A stretch of DNA of 64,000 bases from Scleromitrula shiraiana (Eukaryota > Ascomycota > Leotiomycetes > Helotiales > Sclerotiniaceae), in the NCBI GenBank assembly GCA_028455995.1, contig JABELC010000017.1, positions 161,501 to 225,500 of the forward strand, read 5' to 3'. The notes beneath the pieces were generated by a model, which was not told the origin of the DNA, made no database searches, and saw nothing but the letters and a program-made list of their open reading frames with translations. Made by a program: the position numbers and the translations under genes. Positions 34,279 through 46,660 of the stretch are shown here, piece after piece. Position 1 is the stretch's first letter. Every line of letters starts with the position of its first letter.

Positions 34279-37200
34279 AAACATGCATGGTCATTGCTTT
34301 AGATGTTGCAATCCACTACGAAACTCCCGAGATGTGTTTTATTTATCAATATCGGATTTATCCTCTTATTTATCGCCACCGGTAGCCAATCTATTATCTG
34401 AGGTGAGCCATGGGATGGCATGGATATGGATGGGATATGAAGAGTGAATGGGCGATTTTGGTCCAAAAATTGAATCGAGATCGTTTGCAGTATGGGTAGA
34501 ACTTGATATGGATTCTATTGTTTTTCTCATTTCTTATCTATACCCACTATTATTTGTTTTGAAGTTTTCTTTTATTACTATTTTTTGCGTTTATTTTAAG
34601 ATATTATGGTTTCCCAAACATAAATGGGTTGGAGAAAAGGTGTTAGGATATTAGGGTACATAAAATGGCTAAAAAATGGCCATGGTGAATTAAAATACAT
34701 ACAATAATTAAATAGCTTGCGATACAATTCAACACTATTCATGTAAATTTCTACTTTTACGTCGTTTGTGACATATTCTACACGAAATATATTGAATGCC
34801 TGATTAGTTGTTTACTCCCTCTTTTCTCATGCTATTCATAAATTTTGCACCCTTAATTTATTCATGAGCTCAAGAACTCTGTACTTATCGAATTCAGTGA
34901 TAGAATAATCTATTCAACGGGATCTCAAAAAATCAGCATAGATCATTGTCTGTATACTATTCATCGTCTGAATATATACCTGGCAGCACGATTGAAGACA
35001 GAGAAACTACGCAGTAGCAAGTGCCTGCTTAAACAGCGGTCTAGTTAGCTATCAAGTGTGAATAACTCAGAAGTAGATGGAGGGGGCCTACATTGAGAAC
35101 CTCGGAAGCTTCAGATCCTTCAACATATGACATCATTCCCATTCACATATTCACAATGTCGAGCACAGAAGGTGTGGTACAATCGAAAATATTCAATGTA
35201 TAATATGAAGAATACCCCTCCTGCGCATTGGAATCCTGAATTGATTATTATGCCAAGAATTTCGATGAATTAGGTCTCATAAGTCGTTGCTTGGGGTAGT
35301 TTGGAAATAATTTTCAAGATGAGCTCTTCCAGGGTTAGATCATAGTCTGAATGAGGAGAATATCGTTCTTCAATCTACATGTATCTACTAATATCTCAGT
35401 GAATCGTAAAATAATCTCTAGATGTTCATTTAGATGATGTATGAGATTCACCATCATCTAGTAGGTTTGTTTTTTATATGGAATCGTAGGATACGAGATT
35501 AGACGAATATCGCGTACGCATTAGGCCTTGCGTACACCTTTCCTCGGGACATGTGACAATTATATGACGCAGTTTTTAATTTCTTATGAGGAGTTGAAAT
35601 CAATTCTACAATGAAATCTTAAAGTTTTATGATCGAACTGATGTAGAATTCGATCAAAAAGGCTACCCTCGACCTGCCTATTACGTCATTAGACCATACC
35701 TATCCACAAATACTAGTATTACCGATTTAACGCGCAAGCAATCAATGGCCCGGATTTAAAATCTTGAAGTACTATTAGTTATTAATCTAGCTAGCACAAT
35801 CGAGCCTAGACTTCATATTGTTCATGATGATGAGTTATAGAGTTTATCTACTAGCTAGCAGTTTGGGCGAAAAGATGTTTTATTACAATGAACTCGAATG
35901 AAATGGTCAACAGACTGTACGGTGGCGCAAACTGTTAGATCATTGGGATATCCGTTGTAAAGATGAAAATTAGAAGTACTCCCCCGAGATATCAATATTG
36001 TACTATTGAGGCTTTATCGACCAAAATCCGGGCAATACCGAAGATTGATGAGCTGACAATGAATACCCCTTAGAATGCAACGTGAGCCCCTTGCATATCT
36101 CAAGTGATTATATGCCCGAAATACCAGACGATAACCTGCTAATTATGGGTTAAATTATTACTAGATGGGGCGATCACTCAGAAACTCACTCAATTCAAGA
36201 TAGGACACCATGATCAACTCGAGCCCGGTGCTTAGCCATCCCATCATTGTTTGTGCACCGTGTGACGTACCAACCAAAAATACCCAATATACATTGCCAT
36301 ACCTCCCTTTCCTCAACCACCTCAGCGGATCAGCCTCATCACTCATCGCCCGCGCAATATTGTATATTCTTTTATCTACACAATATCATATGACCAGCAT
36401 TACATCCAGTCCAACCCAATATTACCTTCATTCTTTCGAAAGCAACCACATAACATCACTATAATTCATATTAAATAGATCGATTCACTTTCGCTCCTTT
36501 GTAGCTCATCTATTTCCCATGTAATTTACGTTTCCTTCGGCTTCTTTCGACTCATTTCATCTCACATCATACCATCATACCATTCTACCCTCCTACCTTC
36601 CACCCCGCCCCTCTAAAAACTTCACCCAAAAACAAAACTGTTTAGGAATGGCATAAACCCCAGATCCATCGGCTCATCACAAATGACTTAATTTTCTTGT
36701 TACCCTCCCGTCTTTCTTTAGTGGGCTCTTCTCGGCCCTGAAAACATCCATCAAAATTGCTGTCAACTATAAAATCTACCAAAATCAAATCAAACAAAAC
36801 TACAATATATCATAACAAAGCTACCGACCATTCCAGACATATCAGCAACTCCCCATCACCTCAAAGATTGAAACACAACGGTCGATCCTATAAGAATAAC
36901 ATCGGTACTCATTCGAACAAGATAACGAGATCCAGCAAATCTATTGAATAGACCGTGCCATTCATATCTGCCCTACCATACTAAACACCTTGAAACCCTA
37001 CTACCCACCTCAGACCCCGAAGAAATTCACAATGTTTTCTTACTTACTCACCTTATAACATCCATCCAGAATCAATTTTTCTCCATACCATCAACAACAA
37101 CCCCTCTATCACCCCAATCCTTCTACCAACCAATCAATAAACCGAATTCCCATGCCTATCACCCCCATCATCCTTCCCATTTATCTCCATTCCCCCATCT

Positions 37201-38890
37201 CCTAGCCCCCATGAATTTTCATCACCAACTCCCAAATCCTCCCTTCACAGACCACAAAATCCAAATCCTCATCCGCATTGCCACCCTTCTCATCCTCTCC
37301 ACTCCCATACTCTCCACTCCAACGCCTCAATTCACATCCCCTATACCTACCCTCCCCCACAATCCCCCTCCCGCATGCACTTACCCTAGCCCCAAACCAG
37401 TCTCGCCCTCCTCCTTCCCTCAAATTCCCAGTAAGCAATAGAATCCCCATACCCATTCCCAGTATACACACTATTGCAAACCCACATATCCTTCCCCCAT
37501 CCCATCCCATCCATCCCATCCCATCCGCATTAACTCGCCTCTTTCACCCCCATGCTAAATCCTAAAACCTCGCTCACACCCAGTTCATTGCTTCTATATC
37601 CCCAACTCATACTACCGTCCCATACCTACCCCCATTATCCCATCTATCCTATCCTATCCCATCCCATCGCATTCCCATTCCATTCCAATCCATTCCAACC
37701 CACCCATATCCCCTCCCCCCCCAGTTAAAAATCCTCCCCCATTTCCCTAAAAATCCGCACCGGCAACAAAAACCGGCAATCCTACCCGCTAGCCGAGCCT
37801 CCCCTGCCCCCCTCCCCCTGTCCCACCCCCCCGGATAACCACCCCACTCCCCAAAACACTATCCGAACCTCACAATCCCATCCTTACCCAAAATCCCATC
37901 TTTTCGCTCCCAATTGCCCTTCTCATTCCATTCCATTCCATCCCATCCCACACCACTACCATCATCATCCGGCAAGCATGCAATCGACGGACCGGCCATT
38001 GATCGAAAAAAAAATAAAGAAAAAATTGGGGTATCCAGCCCATCCCCCGAGAAATTGCGTGATTTTGCTTTTTACTTGCGTTTTTTCTATCTCGAGGTTA
38101 TTATCGGGTTAACTGAATTTTTAACAACTCCATTCTATGTCTATCTCTCTGTGTGTATGTGTAGCGTCCGCTGGTTTATGTATGTGTGTATTGCATCATT
38201 ATCAGTTTCACGATCATCATTTGCTGAAATAATTGATAGAACTTTGAATTTCATATATGCTCGTAAACTTGTATGTATTTACTACTATTTGTACTTCTGT
38301 TTTATACTTCTACTGCTTCGCTCTGCTGTGCTCTGATACGATGCCATGCCATTCCATTCCATATTCCACTAGGTAAATAGATATAGATGAAGTAAAATCC
38401 AACGGTAAATCTACACATTGAACTTTCCTTCCCCTAAACGAGACGAAAGCCGACCCAATCCATTGCCCATCAATCCAGCCCGTTCATCAATCGTCATCTC
38501 ATCAACTCGTTGATCTCATCATATACACCTTTTATCATCCACCCCTCCCCTCATCCAACCACTCACGTCCCATCACATCCCCCATCTACCATCTCCAATT
38601 CAAACTTCCAATATGTATGTACCAAATCCCAAGCAAGCAGGCGAGCAAGCAAGTAATAACGGACCATCTTCCCCTCTCCCCTCTACATCCAATCCAAGTA
38701 TAAACTATTCCACGAGCGAGAAATCGAAAGTCGAAAAAACAAAGTAGAGTCGATTCCAACCCAAAAAGACCAAACCAAACCGAATATGAAAGTCAAACCA
38801 CCCCACTCCACCGCGCTCCATAAACCAATGCATGAAAGAAAAGAGGTATTAGCAATCAGACAATGAAATATTTTAAACATTTAAAATAAA
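34279..38890. other. 4.6-kb gene-poor region, pyrimidine-rich in its second half
   Basis: 34.3-36.4 kb is AT-rich with no gene. 36.5-38.0 kb has a plus strand of almost pure C/T/A with many CCCATCC-type repeats (for example 37491-37527) and long C-runs (37707-37853). Frames here are Pro/Ser/His-rich by-products. 38.0-38.9 kb is T-rich and would include the 3' flank of the bZIP gene. A 61-codon minus frame at 36161-36346 has no support beyond being open. Confidence 0.5.
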
Positions 38891-40828
38891 TCAAGCCTTT
38901 GTGCCAACCCCATCCTTCCTTTCAGAACCTTTCCTCTCACTAGCCTCCAAACTATATTTCTTCCAAAGAGTAGCAACATCCTCTTTACTCTCATTCTTTT
39001 CCGTAATCAAATTCTTCAACCATTTATTTTCCGTTTCCAATTGATTGATTCTACCTTCCAATGCAGCAACCTTATCACTCATTTCTTTGGCAGATTTCTC
39101 CAATGCTTGTTCACGTTGCTTCTTCTTGACACGAAATCTTGCACTTGCTGCTGTATTTCTTCGACGTTTATCTTCTTCTGCTGCTAATCGTGATGCATCT
39201 TCGAAATCTGGAGATCTACCATCGGATAATGAATCGGCTTTACGTTTTTCTCCAATTTGTGGTGATACAATTGGTGTTGTAGGCGATCCAATAGATGATG
39301 AAGCTTGAGGATATATTCCATGATTTGTTTGAATTGGATGAATTACTTGAGAAATATTTCGATCATTTTCATAATTTGTTGATGATTGTTGAGTAAATGT
39401 ATCGAAGTTTGGAAAAGTAAAATCACCTGAATGTATCATCATATTGTTAGTTATTAGATATTATAATAGATGATCTTCTTGATTTGTGATATGTATAGAA
39501 AGATTTGAAAAAGTATATAGATGAGTTATGGATGAGTAGAATAATAAATGTGGAATTATATATATATGAGTGGAGATAACTTCTCTTAGAGATCTATCAT
39601 AAGAAACTCTCCCTCAATTTCAAGGTAAAAAAGAACCGGTAGGAAATAATAATGAATATCCGGAAATCCATACAATCCAAAATTATTTGCCGGTGCATAA
39701 ACTAAACCGTTTTAGGAAATAAAAAGAAATAGTGGAGAAAAGACTTTTTGATCATTATTTGAATGAATGAAATGGGAAATACACGTGATATGTCGCCATC
39801 GATGAAGTTTCAATGAGGAGGGATGAAGGGATTGATGATAATCCAAAAAAAAATGTGATGGAGGGAATAGTTAAGAAATGGAAGGTTACATTGAATAGTA
39901 GAAAGAGTATTAAAAATATAAGAAAAAAGAAGTTTTATGCAGTTTGATGCAATTTGATGCAGTTTAATCCAGTTTAATCCATTTTAATCCATTTTAATCC
40001 AGTTTAATGCAAGAAGGGTACATCGGTAAAAAATCAATCAGAAAGTAATGCATAGATGCTTATGCTATACGACTTTTTATTATGGTATTTTCTTGTGCAT
40101 GTGAAGAAGATTGTCCAATAATATATAATAATCATGTATAATGAACACGATTGTGAGGGAATGATAGGATATAAACTTATGTGGTACTTAACTCACATTT
40201 TATAGAGTGGGGTTCTGGATTTTGATGTGACTGTAACACACTTGTGATTCAAATCTATGGATATGAATACATCACGATAATAATTAATTATTCGTGAAGT
40301 TATACTTGAATGTCGTGATGAAGAGAAGGGGAGTAAAAGGATAAGTAGTAGAACGGGGAGTGAAAACAGAAGAAGTAGAGGAAAAGAAGTCCAACATGAA
40401 CAAGAGAAGCAGCAACAACAGCAACAACAGCAACAACAGCAACAACAGCAACAACAGCAACAACAGCAATAGCAACAGCAACAGCAACACCACAACCACG
40501 ATCAATAAACTCTCCCCTATAACAATAACAACTAACCTGTAATACCAAAATCCAAATCCTTCAAATCCCCACCAACATCCAACCCATTCCCATTTGTATT
40601 CTCAAACCCTCCAGTCGCCGTCGCATCTGCATTCCCCAACTCATTCCCCAACTCATTTCCATTTGGCAAATCGAAATCAAAAAATTGAGTATTCGTAAAC
40701 ATAGCCAAATCATCATCAATATTAAAAGTATCTTGCTGAGAATTATGTAGATCTTGTGCCGATGGGATGGCGTTTAGATTTGCTATGTATTCGGATACAT
40801 TGGGACCTCTGCGGCCGTTGTAGGTCAT
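38891..40828 (-). CDS. cys3: bZIP transcription factor, CYS3/MetR type (sulfur regulation)
   Basis: Exons are 40537-40828 and 38891-39426, joined in phase by a 1,110-nt intron (GTTAGT...TTCAG); the product is 275 aa. The N-terminus GRRGPNVSEYIANLNAIPS is shared by fungal MetR/CYS3 proteins. An acidic Asn/Gly-rich activation-type region follows (MFTNTQFFDFDLPNG). The basic region DKRRRNTAASARFRVKKKQ, with the N-x7-R pattern, runs straight into a leucine zipper (LEKSAKEMSDKVAALEGRI, then LETENKWLKNLI). Members activate sulfate and methionine assimilation genes when sulfur is scarce. The intron is about 15-20 times longer than others in the window and carries a (CAACAG)n repeat. I saw no clear internal exon. 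Confidence 0.87.
39940..40010 (+). repeat. Short tandem repeats AGTTTAATCC/GCAGTTTGAT in the bZIP intron
   Basis: GCAGTTTGATGCAATTTGAT changes into repeated AGTTTAATCC/ATTTTAATCC 10-mers, about seven units in all, inside the 1.1-kb intron. Confidence 0.8.
40409..40490. repeat. (CAACAG)n microsatellite in the bZIP intron, 3' of exon 1
   Basis: About 80 bp of CAACAG/CAGCAA units lies 47-128 bp inside the intron from the exon 1 donor. In other frames it gives long Ser/Asn, Gln or Val/Ala runs; these are not taken as coding because the phase-1 splice joins the two conserved exons. Confidence 0.9.
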
Positions 40829-41535
40829 TTCGATCGTAGGTTTAATGGATGAAAGGTGGCCGTCGTAGCCTGTTTGATTATTTGGTGAGGGTTAGATCGA
40901 TTGTAGGATTGAGGTTGTTGGATTGATAGATTATCGAAGAATATGTATTGTATCGTAGAAGTAAAAGAGGAAGAGGATTCAAGTCGAGGATTAATTTTCT
41001 TTGTTCTCGGGATTGGAATCGGAAAAAAGGGTCGTGCGGATTGATTTATTAGTCGGGTGGTTGTTTGTTTGATTCAATTCAATCTATTCTTTCATTCTTT
41101 CATTCTTTCCCATCCATCTATATATTAAAATAAGACGACTTGAAGTATATTGTGATGATTTGTTGTTGTTGTTGTTGTTGTAGTAGTAGTAGTAGTAGTA
41201 GAAATAGAAAAGGAAGAAAAAAATCAAATCGGAATTCTACATTGAACGGACCGTTACTCTACTCTTAGGATAAATATGATAAATAGAATGTGGGCGAAAT
41301 CGGTGTCAAATGATTGCCCCACCCCACTTCACTACTGAAAGAAATTTATTGATGACAAACCAACTAAAACTAATAAAATCTATCAAGGCAGTCATTTTGT
41401 CATTTTTTTTTCCCAGTCTTATTCCAACTTAGGGAAGTACATGAGAAACGGGAAAATTCCGGTATACGACATACATTAATCAATGAATTGGGGGGGAAAA
41501 GGTTTTAACAGAAGAAAGGGTTTTTATTTTTAGTT

Positions 41536-41650
41536 ATAATACATACTATAATACATACTATAATACATACTATAATACATACTATAATAATACTATAATA
41601 CATACTATAATAATACTATAATACATACTATAATAATACATACTACATGG
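41536..41650 (+). repeat. Minisatellite of ATACATACTATA units
   Basis: Roughly ten copies of a 12-nt ATACATACTATA unit, some shortened to ATAATACTATA, lie about 700 bp upstream of the bZIP start codon. Confidence 0.9.
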
Positions 41651-43137
41651 GCAGAAACAGTGAAAGAAAGTTGATAGACCAGAAGAATAGTTATTAATCA
41701 ATATACTCCCATCCATATATTATTATTATTATTATTGTTATTATTATTATTCTGCAGTAAGAATTCATCAAGTCGTCGTCGTCGTCGATATAAATCAATA
41801 TCCCAATGAAAAATGTCGTGATAACCTCATCAATCCAATCACAATCACAATCACAATCATAATCACAATCACAATAGGATAAGAAGATTTCAAGTATGTA
41901 ATACCAACACCATTACCAATACCAATACCTTTCTAAATGGTGGGGGTATACTCGAGTAGTATATGCAACCCTATTCCGGATTTGAAGAATACTAAATAAT
42001 TAATCATTTATTTTATTTATTACTGTATTTGCCAAGCTCGGAGGCTGGATTTGGGATTTATTAATTCACTACTCTATGATTACTATACACCACCCATAAA
42101 CTCTCATCAAATCTTTACCCTATTGAGTCACCAATGAAGTTAATGACGCTCACTTCCGTAGATCTCCTTTGAACCTGTTTCTTTCACTCACTCACTCACT
42201 CACTCACTCATTCACTCATTCACCAACTAAGAAATTTCTTTGACCTTCTCACACATGTCCTTTTGAATCTATAATACCTCAAGTACCTCAATTACCTCAA
42301 TTACCTCAATTACCTACCTAACTTCATACTTCATAACTCGCACGTCTCTTCCCGTCTCGTCTCTTCTCTTCTCTTCTCGTCTCAATCACAAAGAAATTCT
42401 CGGCCATATTATGGATATTACCCAGCCCAACCCAACCCAAGACTCCCAGCCGATCTAGAATCTCCACCTCCACCCAACCAATGAAAAACCGCTCTCATCG
42501 CACATCGCACATCGCACATAACATAACATAACAAACCTCTCTTTTTGTACCAAAAAGAAGAGGCATAACAAACATAACAAACAAAGAAAAGAAAAGAAAA
42601 ATGATTTCTATATATATATATATATACAAACCAATCAAACCCCCCTCATCCCCCAACCAATCATTCGCGCGGAAGAATCAATGTGGGGGTCACATTTCCA
42701 TGGACCGTGCCACCATGTATCCGGGAAAAATAGAGCGCCGTGAATAGCCAGCCAGCCCGCCAGCCAGCCAATTTTATTTATTGGTGTGTATTGATTTTCC
42801 TTCCACGGGCACATCACAACATGCAAACGAATTTATTATTATTATTATTATTATTATTATGATGATGGGTGAGAATTCCCTCTGGATTTATTACTTAGGT
42901 ACCTAGGTATACAGGTAGGGTAGCGCTCGCCTAAATTTCAGGGGATTCAATTTAACGGCAGCTCCTTCAATCTGTGTGGCACGTCGTGGCAAGGCTACTT
43001 ACTAATAAGTGTAGACGTTTAATGATTTATATGAATTCAATCGTACCAACATTGTAAATCCCCGTTCTACAAGACAAAAGTTTATTTCCCAGATCAATGT
43101 CATTAGAGATCGTAGTAGAAACTTAACACCCCTCACC

Positions 43138-43166
43138 AAAAAAAAAAAAAAAAAAAAAAAAAAAAA
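43138..43166 (+). repeat. 29-nt poly-A run
   Basis: Twenty-nine uninterrupted A residues end in ACGCG. Seen on the minus strand it is a T-run about 200 bp past the GTPase stop. It could be a retroposition scar, but no target-site duplication is evident. Confidence 0.85.
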
Positions 43167-43371
43167 CGCGTGACCAATACCCAAACCATCATTTGTGATT
43201 AAGAATAAAGTTGGACGATACAATAATGCCGTAGACCCAAAAATCCGACACCAAAATTAGACAGAATTAAAGAGCCCTGAAATATCGTCAAAACATTGTC
43301 GGCCGTGAGCCTAAAGATTAGAACCCTAACCCTACAAATAGAGCCTAGGTATTCAATCTTTATCGGTCCAG

Positions 43372-43392
43372 TCATCCATCATCCAGAGTAAG

Positions 43393-43426
<34 letters not shown>

Positions 43427-46400
43427 ACAACAACCGATTTTCCCCGCCCAACAACTTCATCAGTCCTTAAGAATGTTTGTACATTGACCGGTTCCTCCGC
43501 AGCTTTAACCCAAGCTTCATCCAAATTAGAAATAGCCACGAGCAGATTCAATCGCAATCCATGTGTGATCTTCTCCGCAGCCGCATCTTCTTGAGTGAAA
43601 TCCGCCATCTTGATCATATTGCTGATGTGCTTCTTGAGAGAGTAAGATATAGCCTCATGCGTACCTGTAAGACCGTTCCGGAGATTATCGATCATTTTAT
43701 CCAGCCGATTGGTAAGTAATTCGGAAGACTTTTTGTACATGATTTCTCGTTGCGTTGGAATGTTCTTCATCATGTGAGATTTCATTCGACCTAGGGCGCC
43801 AACGTCGGATGAGATGGAATTAGCTTATTACATACTATAAAGAAAATGAAACAACTCACTGGACTCTTGATTACAAAGTTCATATGCCGGATGCAGATGA
43901 CTAACTATTAGAGGTTGTATCTCTCGATGAAGGGTTTGTGCTTCTTGTTGAGCTCCGGTTAAAGTATTGGCGACTTTATGGCATATCACATCTCCAAGGC
44001 ATGAACTCCATTCTGAAAAGTGATCCGGCGCTCCCTCCGATATTGATTGCAGTAATGCCTTAATTTGGAGAGAGAATGTTTGAAGAGATTTAGCAGCTTT
44101 GGCTGTGTACTGATCGTGTAGTTTTGGAAGTTTTTGATTGAAGATATTATCCCAGGGAGCAGCGAGGGGTTCCAAGAATGGCTCCACAAATGTCCCATTC
44201 CAGTCGTATTCTTGATTTCTTCGACTGTGAAATGTGCCATCTCTTCTACATATTGCTTTCCATGTTGGATAACGGATATCAGAATCAATTATTATCCTGC
44301 AAGCTTGTTCGGCTCTTCCAGAACTGATCCGAACACATGTTTCCACAGTAGGGAACAGGATTGAGTCGAACCATGAATTCATCTCAGTGATAACCATTTT
44401 TAAAGCTTCAGCAAACAACTGCTTTTGATCAGTATTGTGTCCACATATTGATTGAATCAATTCACGAGACCATACCTTCTCAAGTGTATCCAGATGTTTG
44501 ATCAGCGTGTCATTCAGCTTTTTCTCTTGAGACGACGATATGAAGTTGGGCGAATCATTTTCAGCCCATGACTTTATGGTCAGCTTCAGTAGATTGAGCT
44601 CATCTAAAAAAGCATCAGCAGCATTTTTGCGTGCAGTTAATGTAGAAGCTGTAGCATATTCTTGTAAACTCGGAATAGCGGTTTCTTGTATCGTTGAAAA
44701 TCCTGTTGGCATAGAGTCTCGCAAGAATCGTCCGGATAGTTTTTGATATCCTTTAGGTGAGACGCAGAAAATGTTCAACTTGCTGTTGCTATTACCTATT
44801 ATCATGCATCAGCTACAGTCAATAGTTTCCGGATGAACGACATGCTCTGTAGGCTTAACTCCCTGTTATTGCCATTGTTTCCTCCTTCTTCATACACCAA
44901 GTCTTGTTGTAGTTCTCTGAGACCATTCTCAAAGTCTATCCGGAGGTGCTCTTGTGTGTATTTGTTTCGTTCCTGAGTACAGATATTTTTTATCTCAACT
45001 CGAAGAGATTTCAAATTCGCTTTTTTATCAGCTAATTTCTTGTTCAAACTTAATATATGGCGCACGATGCGTTTCTTCTTCTCAACCTTCCCCGCCCGAT
45101 TTTCTTCAGGCGAAGGAGATACCTGTTGATCATCCACAGTTTCCTGACTTTCTTCGGTAAATTTGCGCTTGCGATCATTAGTTCCCGATTTCTCTAACAA
45201 CTCTTGATCTAAGTCCTTGAGACCATTTTGAATTTCTGTTTTCTTTTTCTTGGCAGCTTTAATTTCATTCTCGGTATCTCTCATCTCAGACAAAATTGTA
45301 CGTTCCCGAATTAGTTGCTCTTTCAAACTCCTTCGCTTAGCTGGAGAGATCCGATGACTTCACGTGTATTGATGATATCTGTTTTCGTCATGATGAATGT
45401 GACATACTGGCTGTCGTATTTCCCATCCATGAGCAATTGCCTCCGAAATGATCTTCCCATTAAATCTTTGGCAACTTGATCGTCGATCGCACGTACGATA
45501 TCGGCCACTATCCAGATATAGGTGAGTTTCTTCATATAGTTCTCGGCGACTTGCGTTCTCCCAGTATTTGAATCTCCTAACCCAGGCAAGTCAACAAGCA
45601 CGAGCCCATGTCTCAAAACCTCAGATTTTGTGTAAATGCGAACACAACGTACTAAAGGCCATAATGCAGTTGATTCTCGATCTGCCTCTCCTTTGTTATT
45701 GCTGTCAATATATTTGTTGATAGCCTGTGAGAAATCATTTGCATTTTGTTTGTAAACAGTGATTGTATTGCCGAGCACTGTTGACAAATCTCGAGCTTGA
45801 AAAATATCCTTGGGAGTCATGTTGGTGAATTTAGGCATGGAAATCTCAGGGTAAACCGCACGAATCTTTGCAAATGCACAACTGGCTTCATTCCCAGATT
45901 TTCTTGTGAAGTCCTCGCCCTTGTTTCCGTTCCTCAAATCATCCAACAAAATGTCGATTTCTGATTTCCACTCATTCTCACTGATGAATTCAATCTCAGC
46001 TTTGTAGGTTTGTTTAATGTCTTCTGAATCATTCCAGGATATTTCGGTCACGACAGATGTGCTGGCACGCATAGGATTAGCAGGAACAATCATTTCTTCA
46101 TCTAAAAGTGCATTGATCAAAGATGATTTCCCACTTCCGGTGTACCCAAGCACACCAACTAGGACTCGAGGGTGTTTTGTATGGGCTGAGATTTCTCCTG
46201 TTATGGTATTAACGAAGTAAAATCTGCGAGCTTTCTGTGAAGAACATACCGGCTTCTTCTAACCAATCTTGAAATTCTGAAAATAACTCCGTATGTGGTC
46301 GTACAATATTAGATGCTTCTCGTAGGAAAGTGGAACCATCGTTCACAGACTTTTCCTTCCTAGAAACTTTGACTGACTCTGTTTTAGGTGTTTTCGAAGC

Positions 46401-46660
46401 TTCTCCGTGTTCGGTGTTGATGGTCAAGTTTTTCTGTTTTAATATAACCATGGGGATACGTGCCGCCGTAGATCTCCTTGTAGATAGAGGCGTATTGCTT
46501 CCCACTGTAGATTTTTGAGGAATGTGTTAGTATGAAAGTAATGGATTTTAAAACGACTATGAATAATACGAGTAGCCGTCGATATATTGACCATCGCACA
46601 ACGAAATAAAGTAGTCAACTCACTGATTTCCCTGAATCTTTGCATGTGAAGTGGTATCAT
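43372..46660 (-). CDS. Dynamin-superfamily GTPase, SLIP-GC/NUGGC-like, frameshifted as read
   Basis: Proposed exons are 46624-46660, 46250-46504, then coding from 46197 down, and a last exon 43372-43790 (donor at 43859/58). G1 is GYTGSGKSS (115-123), G3 DLPGLGD (300-306) and G4 TKTD (368-371), a full large-GTPase core. A Lys/Glu-rich coiled coil follows, then NIFCVSPKGYQKLSG, characteristic of SLIP-GC-like proteins, and a helical C-terminus. At about 45325 the frame meets TGA; one extra T would give SEGVLKEQLIRERTILSEM and restore it. Near 44800-44860 a 59-nt intron (GTCGTT...AACAG) can bridge two overlapping frames, though the donor is poor. The C-terminus has a poly-Asp run coded by an ATC repeat. 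The first exon is tentative. Role in fungi unknown. Confidence 0.7.
43393..43425. repeat. (ATC)n coding microsatellite, poly-Asp
   Basis: Eleven trinucleotide units on the coding strand (GAT) give about eleven Asp residues near the GTPase C-terminus. Expansion or contraction would change the acidic tail without breaking the frame. Confidence 0.9.

Larger units (their letters stand above)
40829..43371. other. Intergenic region dense in microsatellites
   Basis: 2.5 kb between the bZIP start and the GTPase 3' end. No gene is seen. It contains at least ten simple repeats: (TTG)n(TAG)n 41160-41201, ATACATACTATA units 41536-41650, (ATT)n 41719-41752, (CTCA)n 42187-42215, CTCAATTAC units about 42284-42316, TA run 42611-42626, CAGC units about 42750-42770, (ATT)n 42834-42859, and a 29-nt poly-A 43138-43166. 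Confidence 0.7.

Noticed and set aside
36161..36346. 61-codon minus frame MSDEADPLRWLRKG...
   Set aside because: Plausible amino-acid mix, but short, single-exon and without any known motif or conserved neighbour.
36757..37565. Overlapping plus and minus frames of 64-165 codons
   Set aside because: They sit in strongly G-depleted DNA with CCCATCC repeats; the frames overlap on both strands and none has protein-like features.
40193..40548. Frames with long Cys, Leu, Val/Ala or Ser/Asn runs
   Set aside because: They are direct translations of the CAACAG microsatellite inside the bZIP intron.
43319..43334. Telomere-like CCCTAACCCTA
   Set aside because: Fewer than two full repeats; too short to be an interstitial telomere tract.
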